Part shown: one piece after another, positions 17,081-25,122 of the stretch
Layout: the number at the start of each line of letters is the position of its first letter
How positions within the stretch are numbered: position 1 is the first letter of the stretch
DNA from: CAIJXB01 sp964439595
GTDB taxonomy: Bacteria > Chlamydiota > Chlamydiia > Chlamydiales > Rhabdochlamydiaceae
Assembly (NCBI GenBank): GCA_964439595.1
Contig: CAYTOK010000019.1
Coordinates: 1-32,177 of the forward strand
Length of the DNA stretch: 32,177 nucleotides
Direction: 5' to 3'
The notes under the pieces: model-generated
What the model was told of the DNA's origin: nothing
Seen by the model: only the letters and a program-made list of their open reading frames with translations
Databases searched by the model: none
Position numbers and translations under genes: made by a program

Positions 17081-17158
17081 ATGATTGCAAAATCGTTTTT
17101 AAAAATAATTGTACGACTTTTCCCTTGGAAAAAGTGTCTTTCATTAAAAAAAGAATAG
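17081..17158 (+). CDS. 25-residue leader or small protein upstream of tadA
   Basis: An ATG with a strong ribosome binding site (AAAGGTG, seven bases upstream) opens a 25-codon frame, MIAKSFLKIIVRLFPWKK followed by CLSLKKE. It ends six bases before the tadA GTG. The peptide is hydrophobic and basic, like a small membrane peptide. Translation would deliver ribosomes to the weakly initiated tadA start, so translational coupling is a reasonable inference. I know no homologue, and short frames can occur by chance. Confidence 0.4.
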   Translation: MIAKSFLKIIVRLFPWKKCLSLKKE

Positions 17159-17164
17159 GTTTGT

Positions 17165-17620
17165 GTGCTAGATTCTGATGCGCTTTTTATGGAGGAGGCT
17201 CTTTTCGAAGCGAAGATGGCTTTTGCTAAAGAGGAAGTTCCTGTGGGGGCTGTTGCTGTATTTAATGGTAAGATCATAGCAAGAGCGCATAATCTTGTAG
17301 AGGCCTTGCAAGATGCATCCGCTCATGCAGAAGTTCTTTGTCTTAGGAAGGCTGCAGAGGTTCTTGGAGGGTGGAGGCTTTTAGGGGTTACCCTATATTC
17401 CACATTGGAGCCTTGTAGTCTTTGTGCAGGTGCTCTATTTTCTTTTCGCGTAGAGCGGGTTGTTTGGGGAGCTCCTGATTTAAGACAGGGTGCCGATGGA
17501 AGCTTTGTGAATTTGCTGGGTTTGGATCATCCTATTCATAAACTGTCCGTGACACGAGGTGTGTTAGCTGAAGAATCAGCCGGGCTTTTACGTGCGTTTT
17601 TTCAAAAAAAAAGGAAGTAG
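17165..17620 (+). CDS. tadA: tRNA-specific adenosine deaminase
   Basis: TadA deaminates A34 to inosine in tRNA-Arg(ACG), enabling wobble decoding. The 151-residue protein has the zinc-dependent deaminase signature: HAE (residues 57-59), with the catalytic Glu, and the second zinc motif EPCSLCAGA. It also has the family N-terminal EEVPVGAVAV block. The GTG start is used because no ATG gives the complete N-terminus; AGG lies five bases before it. It is followed two bases later by the CT845-like gene. The order rpsO (divergent), tadA, CT845-like matches Chlamydia. Confidence 0.93.
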   Translation: MLDSDALFMEEALFEAKMAFAKEEVPVGAVAVFNGKIIARAHNLVEALQDASAHAEVLCLRKAAEVLGGWRLLGVTLYSTLEPCSLCAGALFSFRVERVVWGAPDLRQGADGSFVNLLGLDHPIHKLSVTRGVLAEESAGLLRAFFQKKRK

Positions 17621-17622
17621 GT

Positions 17623-17850
17623 GTGGAGAAAGTATTTGATGAATTGGTTGCGGGGCAGAAAAAAAAACTGCTTGTTGCTGCTAAAGAAATTATTTCTACG
17701 ATAACTGAGGATGATTTAATGCAAATTAATGATTTCCCTGTTTTAGAAAACCATCCCTTTGTCCGCTATGAAGAGGGTGTCTTAGAGGGGCTTTTATCGG
17801 CTAGAATGGCCTATTTAGCAGAAAAATATAAAATTAAACAGGGTCTTTAG
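17623..17850 (+). CDS. Conserved chlamydial hypothetical protein, CT845-like
   Basis: A 75-residue soluble, mainly helical protein directly after tadA (two bases). Its position corresponds to Chlamydia trachomatis CT845, which I use as the identification. I cannot confirm sequence identity from memory. The GTG start has GGAAG within the end of tadA. There is no membrane segment or known motif. Co-transcription and position suggest a function tied to translation, but this is inference. Confidence 0.65.
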   Translation: MEKVFDELVAGQKKKLLVAAKEIISTITEDDLMQINDFPVLENHPFVRYEEGVLEGLLSARMAYLAEKYKIKQGL

Positions 17851-17926
17851 GAAAAATACTTGTTTTTAATGGCCAAGTGCGTTTTACTATCTTGTTTAAA
17901 TTGTAACGAAATTTTCAGGAGTTTGT

Positions 17927-18235
17927 ATGAAGAAAGAAGGTCATCCACCATATCAGAAGGTTCTTTTTGTAGATTCTTCTACTGGTTTTAAATTTGTATG
18001 TGGCACTACGCTAAAAGTAAAAGAAAAGGAAACATTTGAAGGGCAAGAGTATCCTGTTTGCCGTCTTTCTACTTCTTCGGCTTCTCATCCTTTTTGGACG
18101 AAGAGCAATCAGTTTGTGGACTCAGAAGGGCGTGTAGATAAGTTTATGAAAAGGTACAAGAAGCCTGCGGTTCAAGTGGTAGAAGCTGTAGATGCTGTAG
18201 AAGAAGATAAACCAAAAAAGCGTCAAAAGAAGTAA
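17927..18235 (+). CDS. rpmE2: 50S ribosomal protein L31 type B
   Basis: L31 bridges the ribosomal subunits. The N-terminal block (HPPYQKVLFVDSSTGFKFVC) and SSASHPFWTKSNQFVDSEGRVDKFMKRY match the zinc-free type B form; the CxxC zinc pair of type A is absent. At 102 residues it is longer than usual because of an acidic then very basic tail ending KKRQKK, a common chlamydial extension. AGGAG sits before the ATG. It lies three bases before prfA and probably shares its transcript. Confidence 0.9.
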   Translation: MKKEGHPPYQKVLFVDSSTGFKFVCGTTLKVKEKETFEGQEYPVCRLSTSSASHPFWTKSNQFVDSEGRVDKFMKRYKKPAVQVVEAVDAVEEDKPKKRQKK

Positions 18236-18238
18236 AAC

Positions 18239-19315
18239 ATGCAAGAGAGAATAAATAAATTACTTTCTCGGCTAGAGGAAGTAGAGCACCTCCTTGGTGA
18301 GCCTCATATTCTCTCTGATCAAAAAATGTATCGCTCTATCACGCAAGAGCATGCCTATCTTTCTGAAGTTAAGGAAGTGTGGAATGCTTCATGTCAATGT
18401 GCTAAGCAGTTGGAAGAAAACCGACTGCTTCTTAAAACAGAAGTAGATCCTGAGTTCATAGCTATTATTAAAGATGAAATTGAACGTTTGGTGGTAGATC
18501 AGCCAACTCTGCAAAAAAAGCTTGAAACACTTCTTGTTCCTCCGGATCCTAGAGATAGTCGTAGTATTATTTTAGAACTTCGTGCAGGGACTGGAGGGGA
18601 TGAGGCTGCCCTTTTTGTAGGAGATTGTGTGAGAATGTATAAATGTTATGCCGACAAGAAGGGATGGGCTTATGAGCTTTTAAGTTCGACTCCTTCTGAA
18701 ATGGGTGGGTTTAAAGAATATATTATGACTGTATCCGGGCCGAATGTGCATCGACTTATGCAATATGAGGCAGGAACTCATAGGGTGCAAAGAGTTCCTA
18801 AGACAGAAGCTCAGGGTAGAGTACACACGTCTGCTATCACGATCGCTGTTATGTTAGAGCCTGACGAAGAAGAAGCTGTAGATATAGATGAGTCTGAACT
18901 TAGAATTGATACATATAGATCTTCTGGAGCTGGGGGGCAACACGTTAATACAACAGATTCTGCTGTAAGGATTACGCACATTCCGACAGGTACAGTGGTG
19001 TATTGTCAAGAGGAAAGAAGCCAGCACAAAAATAAAGATAAGGCGATGCGTCTTCTATCTGCTAAAATTGCAGAGGAAAAAAGAAGAAAGCTAGATCAAG
19101 AACGGGCTGACCTGCGCTGCTCGCAGGTAGGAAGTGGAGATAGATCTGAAAGGATTAGGACGTATAACTTTTCTCAAAATAGAGTTACAGATCATAGAAT
19201 TGATTTGACTCTCTATCGACTTGATCAGGTAATAGATGGGGACTTAGATGAGATTACAGAGGGACTTGTATCTCACTATTACAAGAAGGAACTTTCAGGA
19301 GGGGTGCAGGAGTGA
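18239..19315 (+). CDS. prfA: Peptide chain release factor 1
   Basis: RF1 recognises UAA and UAG and triggers peptide release. The 358-residue protein has the catalytic GGQ in SSGAGGQHVNTTDSAVR and the RF1-type anticodon-like PxT region just before (HRVQRVPKTEAQGRVHTS). The C-terminal block YNFSQNRVTDHRI is typical. The stop overlaps the prmC start by four bases (GTGA), so translation of the factor and of its methylase is coupled. Confidence 0.97.
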   Translation: MQERINKLLSRLEEVEHLLGEPHILSDQKMYRSITQEHAYLSEVKEVWNASCQCAKQLEENRLLLKTEVDPEFIAIIKDEIERLVVDQPTLQKKLETLLVPPDPRDSRSIILELRAGTGGDEAALFVGDCVRMYKCYADKKGWAYELLSSTPSEMGGFKEYIMTVSGPNVHRLMQYEAGTHRVQRVPKTEAQGRVHTSAITIAVMLEPDEEEAVDIDESELRIDTYRSSGAGGQHVNTTDSAVRITHIPTGTVVYCQEERSQHKNKDKAMRLLSAKIAEEKRRKLDQERADLRCSQVGSGDRSERIRTYNFSQNRVTDHRIDLTLYRLDQVIDGDLDEITEGLVSHYYKKELSGGVQE

Positions 19316-20160
19316 AGCTTCTTGGAGAAGTGCTGAAGCTTTCCACTCAGTATTTAAAAGAAAAAGAAGTGTCTTCTCCGAGGCTTGTTGCAGAGCTTCT
19401 TCTTGCGCATGTTCTCAAGCTGCAGCGAATTGATTTGTATATGCGATTCGAGTGCCCTCTAGAAGAGTTTGAAATTGCGGAGCTGCGTTCTTATATAAGA
19501 AGGGCTGCATGCTTTGAGCCTGTGCAGTATATTATAGGAAAGGTGGAGTTTTACGGCTGTTCTTTGTGTGTTTCTAGCGATGTTTTAATTCCTAGGCCTG
19601 AAACTGAAATTTTAGTCGACAAAGCTGCTAAGTTATTAGAAAAAGAAGATCTTTTCGGAAAGAATTTAGCTGATATTTGCTCTGGCAGTGGGTGCATAGG
19701 AATTAGTTTAAAGAAAAAGTTTCCGGAACTATCCGTATATGTATCGGATAAGAGCGAAGAGGCTTTGGCGATTTGTCGGAAAAATATAGAGAATAATGGA
19801 GTTCCTGTAACAGTTTTTTCAGGGGATTTGTTAGATCCCTTTATCGGAACAAAAATAGATTATGTGTTTTGTAATCCTCCGTATATTTCTTATAGAGAAT
19901 ACGAGGAGCTTCACCCCTCTGTTAAGAGTTATGAGCCTAAGATGGCTCTTGTTGGAGGAGAAGATGGTTTGGTTTTTTATGAGCGCTTGGCAAAGGATTT
20001 GCCTTTGTATTTAGCTTCTCAAGGTAAGGTTTTTTTAGAGATTGGGACGGGGCAGGGAGATATGTTATATAAAATATTTTCAGACCCTTGTTGGAAGAAA
20101 AAAGAGGTGTCCTACGATTATGGTGGGCACGAACGCTTTTTTTTTCTTGAAATAGAATGA
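19312..20160 (+). CDS. prmC: Release factor glutamine methyltransferase
   Basis: PrmC (HemK) N5-methylates the Gln of the GGQ motif in release factors. The 282 residues comprise an N-terminal helical substrate-binding domain and a SAM methyltransferase domain with DVLIPRPETEILVD, the SAM loop ICSGSGCIGISL and the catalytic CNPPYIS. The GTG start overlaps the prfA stop, with AGGAG-like GCAGGA in prfA. The usual GTGSG of motif I reads CSGSG here. The substrate is the product of the adjacent gene. Confidence 0.95.
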   Translation: MKLLGEVLKLSTQYLKEKEVSSPRLVAELLLAHVLKLQRIDLYMRFECPLEEFEIAELRSYIRRAACFEPVQYIIGKVEFYGCSLCVSSDVLIPRPETEILVDKAAKLLEKEDLFGKNLADICSGSGCIGISLKKKFPELSVYVSDKSEEALAICRKNIENNGVPVTVFSGDLLDPFIGTKIDYVFCNPPYISYREYEELHPSVKSYEPKMALVGGEDGLVFYERLAKDLPLYLASQGKVFLEIGTGQGDMLYKIFSDPCWKKKEVSYDYGGHERFFFLEIE

Positions 20161-20221
20161 GTTTCTAGATTATCCTTTGTGGTGTTTTGTAAAACATTTA
20201 CCCTGTGCTTAAGTATTTAGT

Positions 20222-21571
20222 ATGTTTGGATCGTTGACAGAAAAATTTCAACAGCTTTTTAACTCTTTAACTGGGAAGAAGGCTTTAACGGAAGATAACA
20301 TCTCTGATGCTATCAAACAGGTTCGTCTTGCCCTTTTGGATGCGGATGTGAACTATACCGTTGCTAGCCAATTTATTAAAAGAGTGAAAGAAAAATCTTT
20401 AGGAAGTGTTGCTTTAGGATCTGTTACCCCAGATCAACAGTTTATTCAAATTATTCATGATGAGCTAGTTGCTCTTATGGGATCTGAAGAGTCTTCTTTA
20501 GTTTTACGAGGAAGGCCCTCTGTTGTTTTGCTTTGTGGCCTTCAGGGATCGGGAAAGACAACACAGTGTGTAAAGTTGGCTTCTTATCTTCTTAAACAAG
20601 ATAAAGAGCGTAAAATCCTTCTTGCTGCTTGTGATTTGCAAAGGCCTGCTGCGATAGAGCAATTGAAACAGCTTAGCGCCTCTATAGGAGTTTCTGTTTT
20701 TTCTATAGAGGGAGAATCAGATCCAAGAAAAGTAGCGAAGGAAGCTCTTCGTAAAGCTGAGTTGGAGATGTATGATGTTTTACTTGTTGATACTGCGGGA
20801 AGGTTACACGTCGACGAAGAATTAATGGAGCAGCTTGAACAGGTAAAGGCTATTTTAAACCCTGGAGAAATACTCTTTGTAGCAAGCGCAAATACAGGTC
20901 AAGATGCAGTGAAAGTGGCCCAGGAGTTTGATAAACGCCTTTCTTTAACGGGAAGTATTTTAACAATGTTAGATGGCAGCGCAAGAGCTGGAGCTGCTAT
21001 ATCTATTCGCGAAGTCACGGGGAAGCCGTTAAAGTTTGAAGGTGTTGGCGAGAAGATAGGCGATTTACAGCCTTTTAATCCTAAATCTATGGCTGATCGT
21101 ATTTTGGGAATGGGAGATGTCATTAATTTAGTAAGAAAAGCTAAAGAGCAATTTTCGGAAGAGGAAGAAAAAGATCTAGAAAAGAAACTGCTTAAGGCCA
21201 GCTTTACTTATAATGATTACTTACAGCAAATGTCTAAAATGAAGAAAATGGGCTCTTTTAAAAGTTTATTGAAGATGATGCCGAATATTCCTGGAATGCC
21301 TTCTCTAGATCAGTTAGAGATTGATGAAGGGGAGTTTCGTAAAACGGAGGCTATTATCTTATCGATGACTTTAAAAGAACGTGAAGAAAGAGTGGAGTTA
21401 GATCCCAGTCGAAGAAGAAGAATTGCCGGGGGAAGTGGAACTCATGTTGATGATGTAAACCGGCTTATAAAGAAATTTAAAAAGATGAAAGAGTTTTTTA
21501 AAGATATGCCCGCTTTTAAAAAGCAAATGCTTAAAAAAAGTGGAACAAAGGAGAGTTTTTTATGGCGTTAA
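20222..21571 (+). CDS. ffh: Signal recognition particle protein Ffh, variant G motifs
   Basis: Ffh binds 4.5S RNA and signal sequences and works with FtsY in membrane targeting. The 449-residue NG-M layout is complete: helical N domain, G1 GLQGSGKT (106-113), G3 DTAGRLHVDEE (190-200), then a methionine-rich M domain with FKSLLKMMPNIPGMP and the RNA-binding segment RRRRIAGGSGTHVDDVNR. Two G-domain motifs differ from the usual form. DAMTGQ reads SANTGQ (222-227), and the guanine-specificity motif TKLDGDARGG reads TMLDGSARAG (248-257). The frame is otherwise intact, so this is a functional variant or a lineage trait. It lies 61 bases after prmC and overlaps rpsP by ten bases. Confidence 0.96.
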   Translation: MFGSLTEKFQQLFNSLTGKKALTEDNISDAIKQVRLALLDADVNYTVASQFIKRVKEKSLGSVALGSVTPDQQFIQIIHDELVALMGSEESSLVLRGRPSVVLLCGLQGSGKTTQCVKLASYLLKQDKERKILLAACDLQRPAAIEQLKQLSASIGVSVFSIEGESDPRKVAKEALRKAELEMYDVLLVDTAGRLHVDEELMEQLEQVKAILNPGEILFVASANTGQDAVKVAQEFDKRLSLTGSILTMLDGSARAGAAISIREVTGKPLKFEGVGEKIGDLQPFNPKSMADRILGMGDVINLVRKAKEQFSEEEEKDLEKKLLKASFTYNDYLQQMSKMKKMGSFKSLLKMMPNIPGMPSLDQLEIDEGEFRKTEAIILSMTLKEREERVELDPSRRRRIAGGSGTHVDDVNRLIKKFKKMKEFFKDMPAFKKQMLKKSGTKESFLWR

Positions 21572-21891
21572 AGATTCGCTTGAGACAGCAAGGCTGTAAC
21601 AATAGACAAACGTATCGAGTTGTAGTAGCTGATGCGAGATGTAGAAGAGACGGGAAATACGTAGAGAAATTAGGCTGGTATTTACCTTACCTTACGGAAA
21701 ATAATTGCAAGATTGATGAAGAAAGAATGGACTACTGGCTCCAACAAGGCGCTCAGATGTCTGAGCAAGTAAAAGCATTGGCAGCAAAAAATGCGCCAGA
21801 AGCTTTGAATAAGCTCCGAGCAAGAAAAGAAGAAGTGTATAAACAAAAGCTTCTTAAGAAAAGAGAGAAAAAAGCGGCACGTAAAGCGTAA
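21562..21891 (+). CDS. rpsP: 30S ribosomal protein S16
   Basis: S16 stabilises 16S rRNA folding. The N-terminus MALKIRLRQQGCNNRQTYRVVVAD-type block, the CRRDGKYVEKLGWY segment and YWLQQGAQMSEQV are family-typical. The 109 residues include a lysine- and arginine-rich tail. The ATG lies inside the end of ffh, preceded by GGAG, giving overlap and probable translational coupling. trmD follows eight bases later. Confidence 0.96.
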   Translation: MALKIRLRQQGCNNRQTYRVVVADARCRRDGKYVEKLGWYLPYLTENNCKIDEERMDYWLQQGAQMSEQVKALAAKNAPEALNKLRARKEEVYKQKLLKKREKKAARKA

Positions 21892-21899
21892 AGGAATCT

Positions 21900-22601
21900 A
21901 TGCGCATTCACATTTTATCTCTTTTCCCGGACTACTTTCAGGGGCCTTTTGATGTAAGTATGATTAAAAGGGCTAGGGATAAAGGGGTTTTAGAGATAAA
22001 TCTTGTGGATGTCCGTGATTTTGCGGAAGGTAAGCACAAGAAAGTAGATGATAGGCCTTATGGCGGTGGACCTGGGATGGTGTTAATGCCTGAGCCTGTC
22101 TGCCGAGCAATACGCTCAGTAAAGACCGAAAAGTCTTTTGTGATTCATCTATCCCCTCAGGGGGAAGTGCTTTCTTCTGCTATTGCAGAAAGGTTGGCTG
22201 GCTATGAGGATCTTATTCTTGTGTGTGGGCATTATGAAGGAATTGATGAGAGGATTTTAGAAAAAGAGATAGATGAAGAAATCAGCATAGGAGATTATGT
22301 CCTAACAAATGGGTGTCTTGCTTCTATTGTGCTTGTAGATGCACTAGTTCGATTTATTCCCGGAGTTTTGGGACATGAAGAGGCTGTATTTCAAGATTCG
22401 TTTCAGGGTGGATTTTTTGATGGGCCTCAATATACGAAACCTCTGGATTTTGAGGGGATGTTAGTTCCTCAGGTACTTACAGGTGGTAACCATGAGAAAA
22501 TTCGCGAGTGGCGAAGACATAAAGCTTTAGAAAAAACAAAAAAGGTTCGTCCTGATTTATATAATAAGTTAGGAGAGGGTCTCAAGGAGAAAAAATTATG
22601 A
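21900..22601 (+). CDS. trmD: tRNA (guanine-N1)-methyltransferase
   Basis: TrmD makes m1G37 in tRNAs and prevents +1 frameshifting. The 233-residue protein is a SPOUT enzyme with the trefoil-knot SAM-binding blocks LVCGHYEGIDERI and SIGDYVLTNG, plus the N-terminal LFPDYF and RPYGGGPGMV motifs. The C-terminal extension ending WRRHKALEKT is normal. Its stop overlaps the rplS start by four bases (ATGA). The order rpsP-trmD-rplS is widespread; the usual rimM is missing between rpsP and trmD. Confidence 0.97.
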   Translation: MRIHILSLFPDYFQGPFDVSMIKRARDKGVLEINLVDVRDFAEGKHKKVDDRPYGGGPGMVLMPEPVCRAIRSVKTEKSFVIHLSPQGEVLSSAIAERLAGYEDLILVCGHYEGIDERILEKEIDEEISIGDYVLTNGCLASIVLVDALVRFIPGVLGHEEAVFQDSFQGGFFDGPQYTKPLDFEGMLVPQVLTGGNHEKIREWRRHKALEKTKKVRPDLYNKLGEGLKEKKL

Positions 22602-22996
22602 AACAAAATCAATTGATTCAATCGATTGAACAAGAGCAGCTAAAAGAGTCAGTGCCTAATTTTTGTATAGGGGACACATTAGCTGTTCATACGCGTATTA
22701 TTGAAGGAGAAAAGGAAAGGATTCAGGTATTTACTGGAACAGTAATTTCCCGTAAAGGTAGTGGTCTTTCTTCTACGTTTTCTCTTTATAGAGTTTCTTA
22801 TGGTTCTGGTATGGAAAAAGTATTTATGCTCCATAGCCCAAGAATTGCTAAGATGGAAGTTCTTAAAAGTGGTAAAGTTCGCAAAAGCAAACTATACTAC
22901 CTTCGAGGTGCTTCTGGTAAGAAAGCTAAGGTTAAAGAAAGAATGCGTCCTAAAGTTGTTAAGGCGGCTGTGGAGCAACCTGGTGCAGCAGAGTAA
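22598..22996 (+). CDS. rplS: 50S ribosomal protein L19
   Basis: L19 lies at the subunit interface. The 132 residues show the family blocks FCIGDTLAVHTRIIEGEKER, FTGTVISRKGSG and HSPRIAKMEVLKSGKVRKSKLYYLR. An additional basic tail ends with a Pro-Gly-Ala-rich stretch. AAGGAG lies in the end of trmD. The stop lies inside rnhB, so the two genes overlap by 14 bases. Confidence 0.97.
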   Translation: MKQNQLIQSIEQEQLKESVPNFCIGDTLAVHTRIIEGEKERIQVFTGTVISRKGSGLSSTFSLYRVSYGSGMEKVFMLHSPRIAKMEVLKSGKVRKSKLYYLRGASGKKAKVKERMRPKVVKAAVEQPGAAE

Positions 22997-23609
22997 ATTT
23001 TTCTTTGAAAAAGAAGCTTGGGCAGAAGGGCACTTCTTGGTAGCAGGTGTTGATGAGGCAGGTAGAGGTCCTTTAGCAGGACCTCTTGTTGTTGCTGCTT
23101 GTATTTTGCCAAAAGAAGAGGTGTCTTTTTCTGCCATAGATGATAGTAAAAAGCTCTCTGCTAAAAAAAGGGAAGAGCTTTATCTTGATATTGTTTCTAA
23201 TCCCCTAGTGACCTTTTCTATTATAACAATAGCAGCAGAGATTATTGACGAGCTCAACATCTTGCAGGCAACCCTTTTAGGAATGCGGCAAGCTGTAGAG
23301 GCTTTGTCTTTGCAGCCAGACTTTGTTCTTGTTGACGGGAATAGATCTCCTAAGTTTTCTATGCCATCTAAAGCGATTGTAAAGGGAGATTCTCTTTCTT
23401 ATAGCATCGGAGCAGCATCCATTTTAGCTAAAGTAACTCGAGACAGGCTTATGCTGGAACATGATAAAGCATGGCCGGAATATGGCTTTTCTATCCATAA
23501 AGGATATCCTACCAAGAAGCATGTAGAAGTATTAATGGGAATAGGGCCCTGTCCTATTCACCGTCTAAGTTATGCCCCTGTAGAAAAAGCATTGTCAACT
23601 ATTAGATAA
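22983..23609 (+). CDS. rnhB: Ribonuclease HII, canonical
   Basis: RNase HII removes single ribonucleotides and RNA from DNA-RNA hybrids. All catalytic residues are present: Asp-Glu in GVDEAGRGPLAGP, Asp in VLVDGNR and Asp in AKVTRDR, with the GRG motif and HKGYPTKKH. I start it at GTG 22983, with GGAG seven bases upstream, giving 208 residues. The longer open frame upstream reads through rplS in another frame and is not real coding sequence. It closes the run of overlapping genes; no clear terminator follows. A catalytically altered paralogue lies at 4796-5479. Confidence 0.95.
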   Translation: MQQSKFFFEKEAWAEGHFLVAGVDEAGRGPLAGPLVVAACILPKEEVSFSAIDDSKKLSAKKREELYLDIVSNPLVTFSIITIAAEIIDELNILQATLLGMRQAVEALSLQPDFVLVDGNRSPKFSMPSKAIVKGDSLSYSIGAASILAKVTRDRLMLEHDKAWPEYGFSIHKGYPTKKHVEVLMGIGPCPIHRLSYAPVEKALSTIR

Positions 23610-23739
23610 TTTTTTACCATTTTTATGTTGCAGTAAATCTATTTTATAATTTTAAAAAATATGATTATTTTTTTGTGATATAAATAATTGTGTGTTTATG
23701 TCATAATATGGCTCTTGTAAATTAAGATGTTGAGGTCGT

Positions 23740-25026
23740 ATGAGTGGTTCTAATATGCTTTTTCCTGCTTTGACAAGTAGTCTTTTGGGGTGGTCTTTGG
23801 GCACAAGCTCAAGTTTTTCTTTGACTAACATGACAGGTCCTCTCGGGGCCATTTTTGGTCTTTCTTACTTTGTAATAGATACCTGTGTTAAAGATCATGT
23901 GTTGGACTATTTGAGTAATGCTGTTGAAATTTCTTTGGCAGAAGAAGATAGTCTCAATCATAGAAAAAAAAGCATTTTACTGGGTTTGCGTATAGCTGAT
24001 TTTGCTATAAAGGCGTTTGCTTCGTGGGCAATTATCTCTACATGTGTAATCGCTGTGCCTATTTCCTCTGCTATTTTTATCTGCACCGCCACTAAGATTT
24101 GGACTATTTTTTTATCGAGTATTTTAAAGTGTCAACTCCCTTCGGCTCACGATAAAGACCAGGAGATAAAGCCTGTATCTAAAGCGCAGGAAAAGATCAC
24201 GTTTGATGATGTAGCAGGGTGTGCTGAGGCCAAGAAGCAGTTTAAAAGGGTTATAGAGTTTATAAAAGATCCTGCAAGATCAAAGGCTCTTGGCGCTAAA
24301 ATGTCCAAGGGGATTTTATTTAGTGGACCTCCTGGGACAGGAAAAACTCTTCTAGCAAAAGCCTTTGCTTCGGAAATTAACAGGCCTTTTTTCTATGCAT
24401 GCGGATCTGAATTTATGGTGAGGTATGTGGGAGCTGGTCCTGAAAAAGTTAGAGCGCTTTTTGCTGAAGCTAAAAAACAGGCCCCTGCTGTCATCTTTAT
24501 AGATGAGGTTGACTCTTTTGCGTGTACAAGAGGAGAGGGGAGTCGAGGAGGTAAAGGTTCAGGGGAGGTCGAAATTTTGAATCAATTTTTAACGGAGATG
24601 GATGGTTTTTCCTCTAACGAAGATGTTTTTATAATTGTTGCAAGCAATAGAAAGAAAGCACTTGATCCGGCATTTACAAGAGACGGGAGGTTTGATCACA
24701 AGGTGACTATTGAATTGCCTGATCGCGAAGCTAGATTAGCTATTTTAGAGGTTCATGCTCGAAAGTTTATCCTTGATGAGGAAGTGAGCTTGGGGAGCAT
24801 TGCCGACCGTACGGGTGGTTGTTCTGGCGCTGCATTAGCAGGTATTTTGAATGAAGCTGGTATGATAGGTGTGGAAAAGGGACGTTCTAAAATTTTATCA
24901 GAAGACTTAGAAGAAGCTTGCAGTATAAAACTTAAAGAAAGAAAGGAATTTAATGAGGCCTCAATTGTCGATAAACTTGAGAGGATAAATGACGAAATTA
25001 CTCTGTTATCTGAACAGGTTTCTTGA
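23740..25026 (+). CDS. Membrane-anchored FtsH-like AAA+ ATPase without protease domain
   Basis: The 428-residue protein has a hydrophobic N-terminal region (segments about 33-50 and 78-130), then one AAA+ module close to that of FtsH. It shows FDDVAGCAEAKK, Walker A GPPGTGKT (196-203), a pore-loop-like FMVRYVGAG (225-233), Walker B VIFIDE (251-256), and the second region of homology with DPAFTRDGRFD carrying the arginine fingers. It ends about 30 residues after the AAA lid, in a possible coiled coil. There is no M41 peptidase domain and no HEAGH zinc motif. It is therefore an unfoldase or remodelling ATPase rather than a protease, and not simply a truncated ftsH, because its N-terminus is also unlike FtsH. 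GAGG precedes the ATG. Function and substrate are unknown. Confidence 0.88.
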   Translation: MSGSNMLFPALTSSLLGWSLGTSSSFSLTNMTGPLGAIFGLSYFVIDTCVKDHVLDYLSNAVEISLAEEDSLNHRKKSILLGLRIADFAIKAFASWAIISTCVIAVPISSAIFICTATKIWTIFLSSILKCQLPSAHDKDQEIKPVSKAQEKITFDDVAGCAEAKKQFKRVIEFIKDPARSKALGAKMSKGILFSGPPGTGKTLLAKAFASEINRPFFYACGSEFMVRYVGAGPEKVRALFAEAKKQAPAVIFIDEVDSFACTRGEGSRGGKGSGEVEILNQFLTEMDGFSSNEDVFIIVASNRKKALDPAFTRDGRFDHKVTIELPDREARLAILEVHARKFILDEEVSLGSIADRTGGCSGAALAGILNEAGMIGVEKGRSKILSEDLEEACSIKLKERKEFNEASIVDKLERINDEITLLSEQVS

Positions 25027-25070
25027 AAATTAATATTATGATTTTTTTTAAGGAAATTTAATAATCCCTC

Positions 25071-25098
25071 TTGCAAGGAAATCCCCGTTCATTACAAT
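25071..25098 (+). promoter_or_regulatory. Promoter for the 133-residue membrane protein gene
   Basis: TTGCAA (25071-25076) and TACAAT (25093-25098) are 16 bases apart. The start would be near 25105, 18 bases before the ATG and just before AAGGAG. It lets the downstream pair of genes be expressed independently of the AAA+ gene. Confidence 0.55.
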
Positions 25099-25122
25099 TG
25101 CCGTATTAAAAAGGAGTTGTTA

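Noticed and set aside
22761..22982. Long N-terminal extension of rnhB
   Set aside because: This open frame runs through rplS in another frame; the GTG at 22983 with GGAG upstream gives a normal RNase HII N-terminus.
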